From positions 1 through 64,000 of the forward strand of contig JAZQNW010000001.1 of NCBI GenBank assembly GCA_045627525.1: a DNA stretch of 64,000 nt. The letters are read 5' to 3'. The DNA comes from CAG-877 sp045627525. Lineage in GTDB: Bacteria; Bacillota_I; Bacilli_A; RF39; UBA660. The notes below the pieces were generated by a model. The model was not told the DNA's origin, searched no databases, and saw only the letters and a program-made list of their open reading frames with translations. Made by a program: the position numbers and the translations under genes. Positions 24,542 through 33,937 of this stretch are shown here, in pieces (position 1 is the stretch's first letter; every line of letters begins with the position of its first letter).

Positions 24542-26539
24542 TTATCCCTCAGTAATTGACGAAATTAACAATTTCTTTAATTCATCACTATCAGTCTCTT
24601 TATCTAATAGATACTCTTTTGAATCTTTTTTTGCTTGAAGTAAAATATTATAATCAAGTCTAACATTAGCTATTTTAAATACCATATCACCACTTTGTTT
24701 AGTTCCAAATAAATCACCATGTCCTCTTAATTTAAAATCTTCTTCACTAATAACAAATCCATCATCAATTTTTTCCATTATTTTAAGTCTCTCAGCATCA
24801 CTATCACTAATCAATATACATTGTGATTTAGAAGTACCTCGACCAACTCTACCTCTTAATTGATGAAGAGTAGATAAACCAAATCTATCAGCATCAAATA
24901 TAACCATAGTAGTAGCATTAGGAACATCAACACCAACTTCTACTACAGTTGTAGAAATAAGAATTTGGACTTCATTATTTTTAAATTGTTCCATAATAGC
25001 ATCTTTAGCACCATTAGCCATTTTTCCATGTACTATATCTATTTTATAGTGATCACCAAAAGCCAATTTCATTTGATCCTTCAAATTACATACAGAAGCC
25101 AAATCATTATCACCATCATTATCTTCTATTAATGGAGCAATAACATAAACTTGATGTTTATTTTTTAATTCATCATACATCATAGATAAAACGTCTTTTA
25201 TTTCACTATTACGTTTTACATATGTATCTATTTTTTGACGACCTTTAGGTCTTTCTTTAATATTTGTAACATCCATATCACCAAATATTGTTAATGCATA
25301 AGTTCTAGGTATAGGAGTAGCACTCATATAAAGTACATCTGGTCTTACACCTTTATTTTGTAAATTTGCTCTTTGATGAACACCAAAACGATGTTGCTCA
25401 TCAGTTATAACTAATCCTAAATTATTATATTCTACTTCATCTTGAATCAAAGCATGAGTACCAACTACCATAGATATTGATCCATCCTTTAATCCTGCAT
25501 AAATACGCATCTTATCTTTTTTTAGAGTTGAACCAGTTAATAATTCAACATTAATATCAGTATCACCTAAAAATGCTTTTAAATTATTATAATGTTGTGT
25601 TGCAAGTATTTCTGTAGGAGCCATTAAGGCACTTTGATAACCACTAAAATGATTAGCAAGCATTCCTATAAAAGAAACAACTGTTTTCCCACTACCAACA
25701 TCCCCTTGTAATAGTCGATTCATTCTATTATTTGATTCTAAATCACTAATAATTTCATCAATAGCTTTTAGCTGATCATTAGTTAATTTATATGGTAATT
25801 TAGAAATAAATTTATCTATCTTATTTCTATCTATTACACGTGTTAATCCATTATTTTTCTTTTTATTCTGTAACTTTAAATAATTAATTTTAAACATAAA
25901 AGCAAACAATTCTTCATACTTTAATCTATTTTTTGCTTCTTCTAATTTATCCAATGTTGAAGGATTATGTATTAAATTTAGTGAAGTTTTCTTATTAGAA
26001 AAATTATACTTTTCTAAATATTGTGATGGAACATAATCAAGCACTTCTCTACCATGCATAAGTAACGCCATATTTATATATGTAGATAAATTCTTACTAG
26101 TCAAACCACTTGTACAATGATAAACAGGTTCAATACGCGCTTTATTCATTAAAACACCCATTTTAATATCCGATGCAGTTATAACATTTTTTGATTTATC
26201 TAATTTACCAATAACTGTTATACCTGTCCCTACAGTCAATTGTGATTTTAAAAAAGCCCTGTTAAAAATAGAAACACCAACTACACCTGAAGTAGTAACT
26301 AATCTAAAGTTCATTTTATTAAGACCAGCCTTAAAACGCATAAGTATGGGAACACTTTCTATTTTACCATCTATAATAATCTTCCCGCCATCTTCTACTT
26401 CAGATAAATTATTTCTTTCAAGTATTTCATAGCGAAAAGGATAATGTGTAACCAAATCTTCTATAGTATTAATATTAATTTTATTTAATAAAGAAAGAGA
26501 TTTAGGTCCTATTCCTTTTACATCTTTTAACTCAGCCAC
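24542..26539 (-). CDS. recG: RecG, ATP-dependent DNA helicase
   Basis: About 665 aa. GTG 26539 is chosen because AAGGAAG lies eight bases upstream, though GTG 26548 is in frame. The wedge domain opens with LKDVKGIGPKSL. The helicase core has LLQGDVGSGKTVVSF (Walker A), MAPTEILATQH, VITDEQHRFGVHQR (DEQH box), YMSATPIPRT, STTVVEVGVDVPNA and QLRGRVGRG. The TRG motif region is near the end (EEDFKLRGHGDLFG). It remodels stalled replication forks and branch-migrates Holliday junctions. It is followed by a terminator. Confidence 0.96.
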   Translation of the reverse strand: MAELKDVKGIGPKSLSLLNKININTIEDLVTHYPFRYEILERNNLSEVEDGGKIIIDGKIESVPILMRFKAGLNKMNFRLVTTSGVVGVSIFNRAFLKSQLTVGTGITVIGKLDKSKNVITASDIKMGVLMNKARIEPVYHCTSGLTSKNLSTYINMALLMHGREVLDYVPSQYLEKYNFSNKKTSLNLIHNPSTLDKLEEAKNRLKYEELFAFMFKINYLKLQNKKKNNGLTRVIDRNKIDKFISKLPYKLTNDQLKAIDEIISDLESNNRMNRLLQGDVGSGKTVVSFIGMLANHFSGYQSALMAPTEILATQHYNNLKAFLGDTDINVELLTGSTLKKDKMRIYAGLKDGSISMVVGTHALIQDEVEYNNLGLVITDEQHRFGVHQRANLQNKGVRPDVLYMSATPIPRTYALTIFGDMDVTNIKERPKGRQKIDTYVKRNSEIKDVLSMMYDELKNKHQVYVIAPLIEDNDGDNDLASVCNLKDQMKLAFGDHYKIDIVHGKMANGAKDAIMEQFKNNEVQILISTTVVEVGVDVPNATTMVIFDADRFGLSTLHQLRGRVGRGTSKSQCILISDSDAERLKIMEKIDDGFVISEEDFKLRGHGDLFGTKQSGDMVFKIANVRLDYNILLQAKKDSKEYLLDKETDSDELKKLLISSITEG

Positions 26540-26633
26540 TAATACCACTTCCTTCTCGCATATTATAGCATAATTAAATTAATTTTACTAGAAAAAAAAT
26601 AATAAAATTTTTTAATTTTTTTTTGATTTTCTG

Positions 26634-26662
26634 TTGACAAATACTTAACTTTCGGTTAGTAT
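26634..26662 (+). promoter_or_regulatory. Promoter of candidate small RNA B
   Basis: TTGACA (26634-26639), 17-base spacer, TAGTAT (26657-26662), in the gap between recG and the 26834 gene, pointing opposite to both. Confidence 0.8.
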
Positions 26663-26667
26663 AGGAA

Positions 26668-26809
26668 CTACCAATTCGGAATTAGGCGAATTGGTCGCTA
26701 GTATCACACTAGCCAACCCCTTTTTATTCTTTTTGGAAGCGGTCTCTTCAGGGGGTGCCGCTTCTTAGATAAAAACATAAAGAGAGATGTTTGCCGACAT
26801 CTCTTTTTC
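26668..26809 (+). ncRNA. Candidate small RNA B (about 142 nt)
   Basis: Starts just after a consensus promoter and ends in an intrinsic terminator (AGAGATGT/ACATCTCT, 26783-26804, then T-run). Internal hairpins: CCAATTCG/CGAATTGG (26671-26694), GCTAGT/ACTAGC (26697-26713), and GAAGCGG/CCGCTTC (26736-26764) whose 15-base loop displays CTTCAGGGGGT (26746-26756). That loop is the exact complement of the exposed segment of small RNA A. No convincing ORF; no Rfam family recognised. It is antisense to neither neighbour. Confidence 0.68.
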
Positions 26810-26833
26810 TGTGTAAAAAAATAAGTAGTAAAA

Positions 26834-27622
26834 CTACCTATTTTTAATATATTGATAAGATTCAATAAATGGAGAAACTTTATATCTTGAATCTATCTTT
26901 TGCAAAGTAAATCCATTTGTCAATTTCATCATTCTATCACTAACTTCAGAAACTTTATCATCACTTGAACAAGGAACGCATAATGATACATATGAACTTA
27001 TATTATCATCATATCTATCTGCACAACCTTTTTCAATTAATTCATCTGCAACTTCCTTATTATCATCAGATAAAGCAGAATAATCTATTACTAATCGCGC
27101 ATTACCATTAGATACATAATCATCTTCAAAAACTCCCTCTACATCATTATCTACAGTTGGAATATTTAAAAATGCAAATTCCATAGCAGAACGAACTAAC
27201 GGAAATTCAACATATCTTAAAACATCAGTTGATGAAAAAATAGGTAATGCTGTTTGTTCATACTTTCTAGCATGAATATCACTAATTTTCATATCATTCA
27301 TTTCATCATAACTAATATTAAACATTTGAAAAATTAAATTCTTTCTTTCCTTTTCAGTAATAGTAGATTTTTCATCATTAACATCCATATCTCTTAATAA
27401 GCCTTCCATGTTTTCATTGAAAGCATCAAAAGCAATAATCTTTTTACCATTAACTTCTAAAGGTTTAACAAGCTTTAATAATTCATCAAAACGTCTATTT
27501 TTTATTGCTACATCAAAAATATCTTTAAAATCAAAATCTAAAAATTCAACAGCCTTTGAAGTATCACTATTAATTTCATCTAATAATTCAAGTATTCTAT
27601 TATTTTCTTCTAATTTTTTCAT
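26834..27622 (-). CDS. Hypothetical acidic protein
   Basis: 262 aa from ATG 27622, with GGGGGAT seven bases upstream; the open frame extends 20 codons further without a good RBS. Soluble, acidic, no TM or signal. It contains the Cys-bearing segment SLCVPCSSDD near residue 215 and a conserved-looking SSTDVLRYVEFPLVRSAMEF in the middle. No family recognised. It has its own promoter (27654-27682). The G5 ribosome binding site could in principle pair with the C5 run of small RNA A, but the match does not extend beyond five bases. Confidence 0.55.
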   Translation of the reverse strand: MKKLEENNRILELLDEINSDTSKAVEFLDFDFKDIFDVAIKNRRFDELLKLVKPLEVNGKKIIAFDAFNENMEGLLRDMDVNDEKSTITEKERKNLIFQMFNISYDEMNDMKISDIHARKYEQTALPIFSSTDVLRYVEFPLVRSAMEFAFLNIPTVDNDVEGVFEDDYVSNGNARLVIDYSALSDDNKEVADELIEKGCADRYDDNISSYVSLCVPCSSDDKVSEVSDRMMKLTNGFTLQKIDSRYKVSPFIESYQYIKNR

Positions 27623-27653
27623 AATTATCCCCCATTTATTTCGAAGTGTGCCT

Positions 27654-27682
27654 ATTATAACACATTTTGAATAATTTTGCAA
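27654..27682 (-). promoter_or_regulatory. Promoter of the 26834-27622 gene
   Basis: TTGCAA (27677-27682) and TATAAT (27654-27659) with 17 bases between, on the minus strand. Confidence 0.8.
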
Positions 27683-27683
27683 G

Positions 27684-27719
27684 AAAAAAACAAACTGAAG
27701 ACATTTAATCTTCTGTTTG
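27684..27719 (-). terminator. Terminator of the PFOR gene
   Basis: CAAAC-A-GAAGA paired with TCTTC-A-GTTTG (27691-27719), followed by seven T on the minus strand; it overlaps the end of the coding sequence. Confidence 0.85.
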
Positions 27720-30700
27720 CTCTTCTAAAGATACATAATAATTATATCTATTTTCGGCATTTTCCTTATTAATTGAAAGTAATTTTTTAGCTTCTTTATT
27801 TAATTTTTGTAAAGACTTATATCGATCTTCACCTAATATAAATTCTTCATACTTTGAAAAATCAGCTTTACTATCCATCTTAAATTCTTCTGTATCTGGA
27901 TTATAATGGAATAATGGGAAATATCCAGACTCTGTAGCCATTTTTTCTTCATTAATACTATTTTTCATTCCTTTAATTATACCTTGGGCAATACAAGGAG
28001 CATAAGCAATAACAATTGATGGACCATTATAACTTTCAGCTTCTTTTAATACTTTAATTGCTTGGTTTGGATTAGCACCTAATGAAATAGTACCAACATA
28101 AACATGTGGATATGTAAGAGCCATTTTTGCTAAATCCTTTTTAGCAGTTTTTTTACCATCTGATGCAAATTTAGCAACAGCACCAACTCTAGTTGATTTA
28201 GAAGCTTGTCCACCTGTATTTGAATAAACTTCAGTATCTAAAACTAAAATATTAATATTTTCTTTATTTGCTAAAACATGATCAATTCCATTATATCCAA
28301 TATCATAAGCCCAACCATCGCCACCTATCATCCAAATAGATCTAGGAGCAATAAATTGTTTTAATGGCAATAAATCTTCTATTTTTGTATTATCAATTAT
28401 CTCTAATAAAGCTTTAGCTGTTTCATCATTTATATCATTAGCATAAGCTTTATATATTTCTAATTCACTCTTTTTAACTTGCTTAATATTAGCATTAATT
28501 AGCGAAACAATTCTATTTTTCATAGTAACATCAGCAATTTTCATACCAAAACCAAATTCAGCATTATCTTCAAATAGAGAATTAGCCCAAGGAATTGAAT
28601 ATGGCATAGAAGGAGTTGATGCCCCATAAATAGATGAACATCCTGTAGCATTAGCAACCATCATTTTATCCCCAAATAATTGTGTTAAAAGCTTCAAATA
28701 AGGAGTCTCACCACAACCAGAACATGAACCAGGAAATTCTAATCTAGGTTTCTTAAATTGACTTCCTTTAACCGTATTAGTAGGCATTACATCCTTTTTC
28801 TCACTTACTTCATTAAATAGATATTCATATTCTTCAACTTTTTTATCTTTATAAAGTTCTTCTTTTGCTTTCATAACTAAAGCTTTAGCACCTTTTTTAC
28901 CTGGACAAATATCACTACATAAACTACATCCCATACAATCTGGCAAACTAACACCAACAGTAAATTTATAATCTTTATCTTTTATATTGGCAGGAATTAA
29001 ATTTCTTGATACTGAATCAGGTGCATCTAATTGTTCATTTTCATCTAATAAAAATGGTCTAATTACAGCATGTGGGCAAACTAATGAACATAAATTACAA
29101 GAAATACAATTTTCAGAATTATAACAAGGAGCAATGTCAGAAGAATCTCTTTTATCAAATTTAGATGTACCAACTTCAAAACTACCATCTGGCATTTTTA
29201 CAAAACTACTAACAGGTAAGCTATCACCTTCTAAGCTGTCTATTACTCCAAATAAGCTTCTTTTAGAATTATATTCCTCTTCATAATCAACATTAGGAAC
29301 TTTTACTGGAATAAGGTTTTCTAAACTCCCCTCTATAGCTTTAACATTCTTAGTAATTAAGTCTCCACCTTTATTAGCGAATTTAACAGCTAAATTTTCC
29401 TTTATTTTTCCTATAGCAAAATCAAAATCTATAATCTTTCCTAGCTTAAATATTAATGTTTCCATGATAGAACTAATTTTACCACGAAGTCCACTATCTT
29501 CAGCAGTCTTATCAGCATTTATGATAAACATTTTAATATTACGTTGTTGTAATATTTTTTTATCATGATTACTCATCATACTCAAAACTTCATCAGGAGT
29601 TTTATTAGTATTTAAAACAAATGTACCTTTAGGTTTTATTTTTTCTAACATTTTTAATCTTTTCAAATAAGAATCTTTTGTACATACAATCAAAGATGCT
29701 TTTTCAACATAATATGTAGATTTAATTGGCTTTTTACCAAATCTTAAATTAGATATAGTTACGCCTCCAGATTTCTTAGAATCATACTGAAAATATCCTT
29801 GTACATAGGCATTTGTATATGTACCAGTGATTTTCATTATATCCTTAGAAGCTCCAACCATTCCGTCACTACCAAAACCATATATTAAAAATTCTATATT
29901 ACTAGTTGGTATTTTAAAGTTCTTATCATAAGGAACTGATAATTTAGTAATGTCATCCTCTATACCTAAAGTAAAATTATTATGAATATTTTTAGTATCC
30001 ATTAAATCAAATAGACCTTTTATCATAGCTGGTGTTGTATTTTTACTAGATAATCCATATCTACCACCATAAACACTAACTTTTGCATCCATTCTTTTTA
30101 TAGTTTCAACAACGTCTAAATATAATGGTTCACCATTAGCGCCATGCTCTTTTGTTCTATCTAAAACAGCTATTTTCTTAACAGACTTAGGTAAAACTTT
30201 TAAGAAATACTTAGTACTAAATGGTCTATATAAATGAACTTCTATCAAACCTACATTTTCATTTTTTTCATTCACTAAATAATCAATAGTTTCTTTAATA
30301 GTCTCACAAACAGAACCCATAGCAACTATTACCTTATTAGCGGTCTTTGAACCATAATAATTAAATGGTTGATAATCACTGCCAGTAATTTTATTTATTT
30401 CACTCATATAATTATTAACTATATCAGGAATTTTATTATAATAATTATTACGAACTTCTACTTCTTGAAAATAAATATCCTCATTTTGAGCCGTTCCTTT
30501 AATCATTGGCTTGTCTAAATTTAATGATCTTTTTCTAAAATCTTTTAATGCTTTTTCATCTACTAATTTTTTTAATTTATCAGTATCAATAACTTCAACT
30601 TTTTGTAATTCATGGCTAGTTCTAAATCCATCAAAAAAATTAATAAATGGAACTCTACCCTTTATTGCGGTTAAATGAGCAACACCTGTTAAATCCATTA

Positions 30701-31136
30701 CTTGTTGAACTGATGATGATGCAAGCATTGCAAAACCTGTAGATCTAGCCGCATAAATATCTTGATGATCACCAAAAATTGATAAAGCATGTGTCGCTAA
30801 AGATCTAGCCGCAACATTAATTACACAAGGTAATAATTCACCTGCTATTTTATACATATTTGGTATCATTAATAATAACCCTTGACTAGCTGTATATGTA
30901 GTTGTTAAACATCCAGCTTCCAAAGACCCATGAACCATACCAGCAGCACCTGCTTCTGATTCCATTTCAACTACTTTAACTGGACTACCAAAATAATTTA
31001 ATTTACCTTCACTGCTCCACTTATCAGTAAGTTCAGCCATAGGTGAAGCTGGAGTTATTGGATAAATACCTGCTACTTCTGTAAAATTATAAGACACATA
31101 GCTGCAAGCTTCATTACCATCCATTATTTTTTTCAT
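27705..31136 (-). CDS. nifJ: Pyruvate:ferredoxin (flavodoxin) oxidoreductase
   Basis: 1143 aa, the full length of single-chain PFOR. ATG 31136 has GGAGG eight bases upstream (GTG 31151 is in frame). Domains in order: pyrimidine-binding domain I (GIYPITPASPMAE), domain II, the gamma-like region, a two-cluster ferredoxin domain with CISCNLCSLVCP and CMGCSLCSDICP, and the TPP domain with CSGCGETPYLKLL, GDGWAYDIGYNG and NVLVLDTEVYSNTGGQ-type motifs. It converts pyruvate and CoA to acetyl-CoA, CO2 and reduced ferredoxin in the cytosol and is oxygen-sensitive, pointing to an anaerobe. It is a single-gene unit with terminators on both sides. Confidence 0.96.
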   Translation of the reverse strand: MKKIMDGNEACSYVSYNFTEVAGIYPITPASPMAELTDKWSSEGKLNYFGSPVKVVEMESEAGAAGMVHGSLEAGCLTTTYTASQGLLLMIPNMYKIAGELLPCVINVAARSLATHALSIFGDHQDIYAARSTGFAMLASSSVQQVMDLTGVAHLTAIKGRVPFINFFDGFRTSHELQKVEVIDTDKLKKLVDEKALKDFRKRSLNLDKPMIKGTAQNEDIYFQEVEVRNNYYNKIPDIVNNYMSEINKITGSDYQPFNYYGSKTANKVIVAMGSVCETIKETIDYLVNEKNENVGLIEVHLYRPFSTKYFLKVLPKSVKKIAVLDRTKEHGANGEPLYLDVVETIKRMDAKVSVYGGRYGLSSKNTTPAMIKGLFDLMDTKNIHNNFTLGIEDDITKLSVPYDKNFKIPTSNIEFLIYGFGSDGMVGASKDIMKITGTYTNAYVQGYFQYDSKKSGGVTISNLRFGKKPIKSTYYVEKASLIVCTKDSYLKRLKMLEKIKPKGTFVLNTNKTPDEVLSMMSNHDKKILQQRNIKMFIINADKTAEDSGLRGKISSIMETLIFKLGKIIDFDFAIGKIKENLAVKFANKGGDLITKNVKAIEGSLENLIPVKVPNVDYEEEYNSKRSLFGVIDSLEGDSLPVSSFVKMPDGSFEVGTSKFDKRDSSDIAPCYNSENCISCNLCSLVCPHAVIRPFLLDENEQLDAPDSVSRNLIPANIKDKDYKFTVGVSLPDCMGCSLCSDICPGKKGAKALVMKAKEELYKDKKVEEYEYLFNEVSEKKDVMPTNTVKGSQFKKPRLEFPGSCSGCGETPYLKLLTQLFGDKMMVANATGCSSIYGASTPSMPYSIPWANSLFEDNAEFGFGMKIADVTMKNRIVSLINANIKQVKKSELEIYKAYANDINDETAKALLEIIDNTKIEDLLPLKQFIAPRSIWMIGGDGWAYDIGYNGIDHVLANKENINILVLDTEVYSNTGGQASKSTRVGAVAKFASDGKKTAKKDLAKMALTYPHVYVGTISLGANPNQAIKVLKEAESYNGPSIVIAYAPCIAQGIIKGMKNSINEEKMATESGYFPLFHYNPDTEEFKMDSKADFSKYEEFILGEDRYKSLQKLNKEAKKLLSINKENAENRYNYYVSLEEQTED

Positions 31137-31180
31137 TTTATCATCCTCCACTAATTATTATTATATAACAATTAAATTAA

Positions 31181-31216
31181 AAAAAAAAGTCAGTTTTATA
31201 CTATAAACATGACTTT
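31181..31216 (-). terminator. Terminator of the SGNH hydrolase unit
   Basis: AAAGTCA/TGACTTT hairpin (31186-31216) with a long T-run on the minus strand. Confidence 0.75.
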
Positions 31217-32178
31217 ATATAATTATAAATTTTATTATAAGTAGTACTATCATAATGAAGCCCATCAACTGTAGTATAACCACTATTAATTAAGTATGAA
31301 TTTGTATCAATATATTTAACTTGACTACTTAAATTTCTACGTAATTTACTATTGAATTCATTTATTGAACTATTTAAATGATCATAAGAACGATCTGTAG
31401 GATTAACAGATACAAAATAAGTAGATGCACCATTAGACCCCCAAATAGATGCTTTATTATTTACATAATTATAATAATTATTAACATTATATAAATCATT
31501 AACACCCATTAATATAATAACAGCTGAATTTCTAGTAATCCTAGATTCAACAGCAGGTACACCTGTTGATGTCATTCAGTTGTATCCCATACTCTCCTTT
31601 GCACTCCAAACATCTGTACCATTTACAGCAGAATGCATACCAACAGTCCTAGAATCACCTATAAAAATTAAACTTGCAGTACTAGTTGAACTACTAGTTT
31701 GCGAAGAAGCAGTATTATTATTACTATTACTATTATTATTGTCATCATCATCAGGACCAGGAAATACTGGATCACTACCAGTATCAGGATCTCCGATAAT
31801 ATATTTTTTAGTTCTATTAGAGCCATCGACACCGTAATCATAATCATAATAATTAGTATGTGGATTAGAAATATTTGATGTTTCAACACTACTCCAACAA
31901 GATGCTAATTCAAATGAATTATCAAATAATTTCATAAAACCATTCAAAACAGTTGGTAGTAAAAACAAGAAAAATATAGCTATTACCCAATTTTTTATAA
32001 CATTTTTTAACTTCTTATCATCTGGAGATACCATAAGTCTCGATAAATGAACTGCTAATGACGCAATTCCTAATATTGGCCCTATCAATTGAAGTGCATT
32101 TAAAAATTTCTTAATAGATAAAACTAAATTAGATATAGCTGGATCGCTACATACTGCAATATCACCTAATAATAACAT
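31201..32178 (-). pseudogene. Membrane-anchored SGNH/GDSL hydrolase interrupted by one TGA
   Basis: Two frames in the same phase are split only by TGA at 31576-31578. Part one has an N-terminal region with two TM helices resembling a VirB2/TrbC-like membrane unit (about residues 15-85), an Asp/Asn/Ser-rich linker, and the nucleophile block IFIGDSRTVGM. Part two has the Asn block ILMGVNDLYN and the catalytic DGLHYD. In the family the interrupted position (GYN-stop-MTSTG) is normally Trp, so one TGG to TGA change explains it. An intact protein of 325 residues would be a surface esterase or acetylhydrolase. TGA is a stop in other genes here, so this copy is probably inactive unless read through. 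It is downstream of a NAGPA-domain gene. Confidence 0.8.
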
Positions 32179-32241
32179 ATTATCACCTACTACTAATATT
32201 TTAATTGATTTTATTTAAGAAATCAAATATAAAATACTAAA

Positions 32242-33279
32242 TTATTTAACTACCCAAAAAGTAGACATATCTCTTAATCCATTAGCACCACCAGCAACAG
32301 GAGTATTAATAATAGTATTATTAATAACTAATTCAGATGAAGAACCTCCATCTAAGTTTGCTGCATTATAAGCACCATAGTTTTCCATAATCTCTGTTAA
32401 ATCAACCATATCAGCTCCTATGCTAGATGTAATTCTACCATTGATAACTAACATAAGTACAATACCATCTTTTCTTTGACCAATAGCAGTTCTAGGAGCA
32501 ACACCCCAACCTCCATTACCTTTAATAAATGAACTTTTACCATTTACTATTAAAAAAGGTCCAAATTCAATAGCATCACGACACCCCTTATTAATAGCCT
32601 CTTCCTTAGTCATTTTTCCAAGTAAAAGTTTATCTTCGTTTGTAAAACAAATAAACCCACCACTCATACCAGCATCAACAAAATCACTTACTATTTTACC
32701 ATTTTGAATAACTGTCCCATGAGGAATAGCACCATTTGAATTCCAATCAGGATCATAAAATCCACCAGCATTCATTGCAATTAATGCATTTTCTCTTTTT
32801 GAAACAGATAAAATTGATTCACCCTTTTTACCAAGATATTGCGTAGTTGCAATTGAAATTCTTGATGGATCATATAAAGCAACTAAAAAGCCTTGATAAG
32901 AATTTCCTGATATATTAATAACCTTATATAAATCATTTCCTTTATCTTTAGTTAATATTTCTTTCTCATATTCATTTTTATATATAGTTTTACCTACATA
33001 TTTCTTTAATTTTATAGCATTCAAATCAGTTTCTTCATCAACTTCTTCTACAATATTATTAGCTAAAACCTTTTGAATAGTACTATCACTATAAAACCAC
33101 TTAGCTAAGTATTGATGACTCATTGTTGTCATTGCACTAGTAATCCAGAAATTTCTAAATCCATCCCAAGGGCCATAAAATAAAAAAGCAAAAGAACCAG
33201 CACCTACAGCGAAAATACTAGCTATAATAATAAACTTTTTCTTCATTCTTCTTTTAATTCGTCTAAAACTTACTGCCAT
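32242..33279 (-). CDS. NAGPA-domain (phosphodiester glycosidase-like) membrane-anchored protein
   Basis: 345 aa. A basic N-terminus and one TM helix (about residues 13-35) are followed by an outer domain. From about residue 150 it is the NAGPA/DUF2233 domain: ALIAMNAGGFYDP, GFICFTNEDKLLLG, GPFLIVNGK, GVAPRTAIGQRKDG, and AYNAANLDGGSSSELV. Family members cleave sugar-1-phosphodiester links and occur in exopolysaccharide and cell-wall loci. It begins 6 bases after the 33286 gene and is followed by the SGNH hydrolase, suggesting joint modification of surface polysaccharides. Substrate unknown. Confidence 0.85.
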   Translation of the reverse strand: MAVSFRRIKRRMKKKFIIIASIFAVGAGSFAFLFYGPWDGFRNFWITSAMTTMSHQYLAKWFYSDSTIQKVLANNIVEEVDEETDLNAIKLKKYVGKTIYKNEYEKEILTKDKGNDLYKVINISGNSYQGFLVALYDPSRISIATTQYLGKKGESILSVSKRENALIAMNAGGFYDPDWNSNGAIPHGTVIQNGKIVSDFVDAGMSGGFICFTNEDKLLLGKMTKEEAINKGCRDAIEFGPFLIVNGKSSFIKGNGGWGVAPRTAIGQRKDGIVLMLVINGRITSSIGADMVDLTEIMENYGAYNAANLDGGSSSELVINNTIINTPVAGGANGLRDMSTFWVVK

Positions 33280-33285
33280 ATATTA

Positions 33286-33846
33286 TTATTCCTTACCATC
33301 ATATTTTTTATCTTTATCATAATCTATAAACTTTTTAGTTGTTTTATAAAAAGTTAACATATCAATATTTCCATTTTCTTTTTGATATGTATTAAAGTTA
33401 GTAATATTATCATTATATAAATTAACATCAGATACAAAAGCATTAACAATTTGTTCATAAACATTACTAAAACTTTTGCATTTATTATTTACAGAAGCTT
33501 CTGGATAATAAACTCCATTACAAACTTTTTTTAATTTTTCCGCCAATTCAGAAATAGAATCAACTGTTTTTTCATAATCAGTAAATGTCTCTTTTACAGA
33601 AAAATCTGTATCAATCATAGTTGCATAATATGTATTATCAAAAACATTCAAATATAAATCATTTCTTACATCATTAAAATAATCTATGTCATCACTAAAT
33701 TTTTTATAAATACCCTTAACATCATCCATTTGAGCTAAAGTTGCTTTTCTATCATTTTTTAAATTTATAATAAACTGTGATAAAAATCCACCAATAATCA
33801 TAAAAATTCCAACAAAAACAAAAATTTTAGTTATTCTATTTTTCAT
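33286..33846 (-). CDS. Membrane-anchored protein of unknown function
   Basis: 186 aa from ATG 33846, with AGGTGG before it; the frame is open nine codons further. One TM helix at about residues 7-27, then an outer domain predicted to be mainly helical with two Cys (KVCNGVY, NKCKSFS) that may pair. Spaced Leu/Ile and charged residues suggest a coiled-coil portion. It appears to be the first gene of a three-gene unit with the NAGPA protein and SGNH hydrolase. No family recognised. Confidence 0.6.
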   Translation of the reverse strand: MKNRITKIFVFVGIFMIIGGFLSQFIINLKNDRKATLAQMDDVKGIYKKFSDDIDYFNDVRNDLYLNVFDNTYYATMIDTDFSVKETFTDYEKTVDSISELAEKLKKVCNGVYYPEASVNNKCKSFSNVYEQIVNAFVSDVNLYNDNITNFNTYQKENGNIDMLTFYKTTKKFIDYDKDKKYDGKE

Positions 33847-33908
33847 ATTACCACCTACTATTAAATATATCAAATTTTTAGCATTTTGTATATATAATGC
33901 TAATAAAA

Positions 33909-33932
33909 AAGCAACTTAAAACAAGTTGCTTA
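33909..33932 (-). terminator. Terminator of the first hybrid kinase gene
   Basis: AAGCAACTT/AAGTTGCTT hairpin with a T-run on the minus strand. Confidence 0.85.
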
Positions 33933-33937
33933 TATAA

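Noticed and set aside
31576..31578. TGA reassigned to tryptophan
   Set aside because: TGA ends several intact genes (8329, 8961, 35815, 39581, 51477, 53515), some directly before terminators, and Trp is otherwise TGG throughout. One isolated TGA is better explained as a nonsense change.
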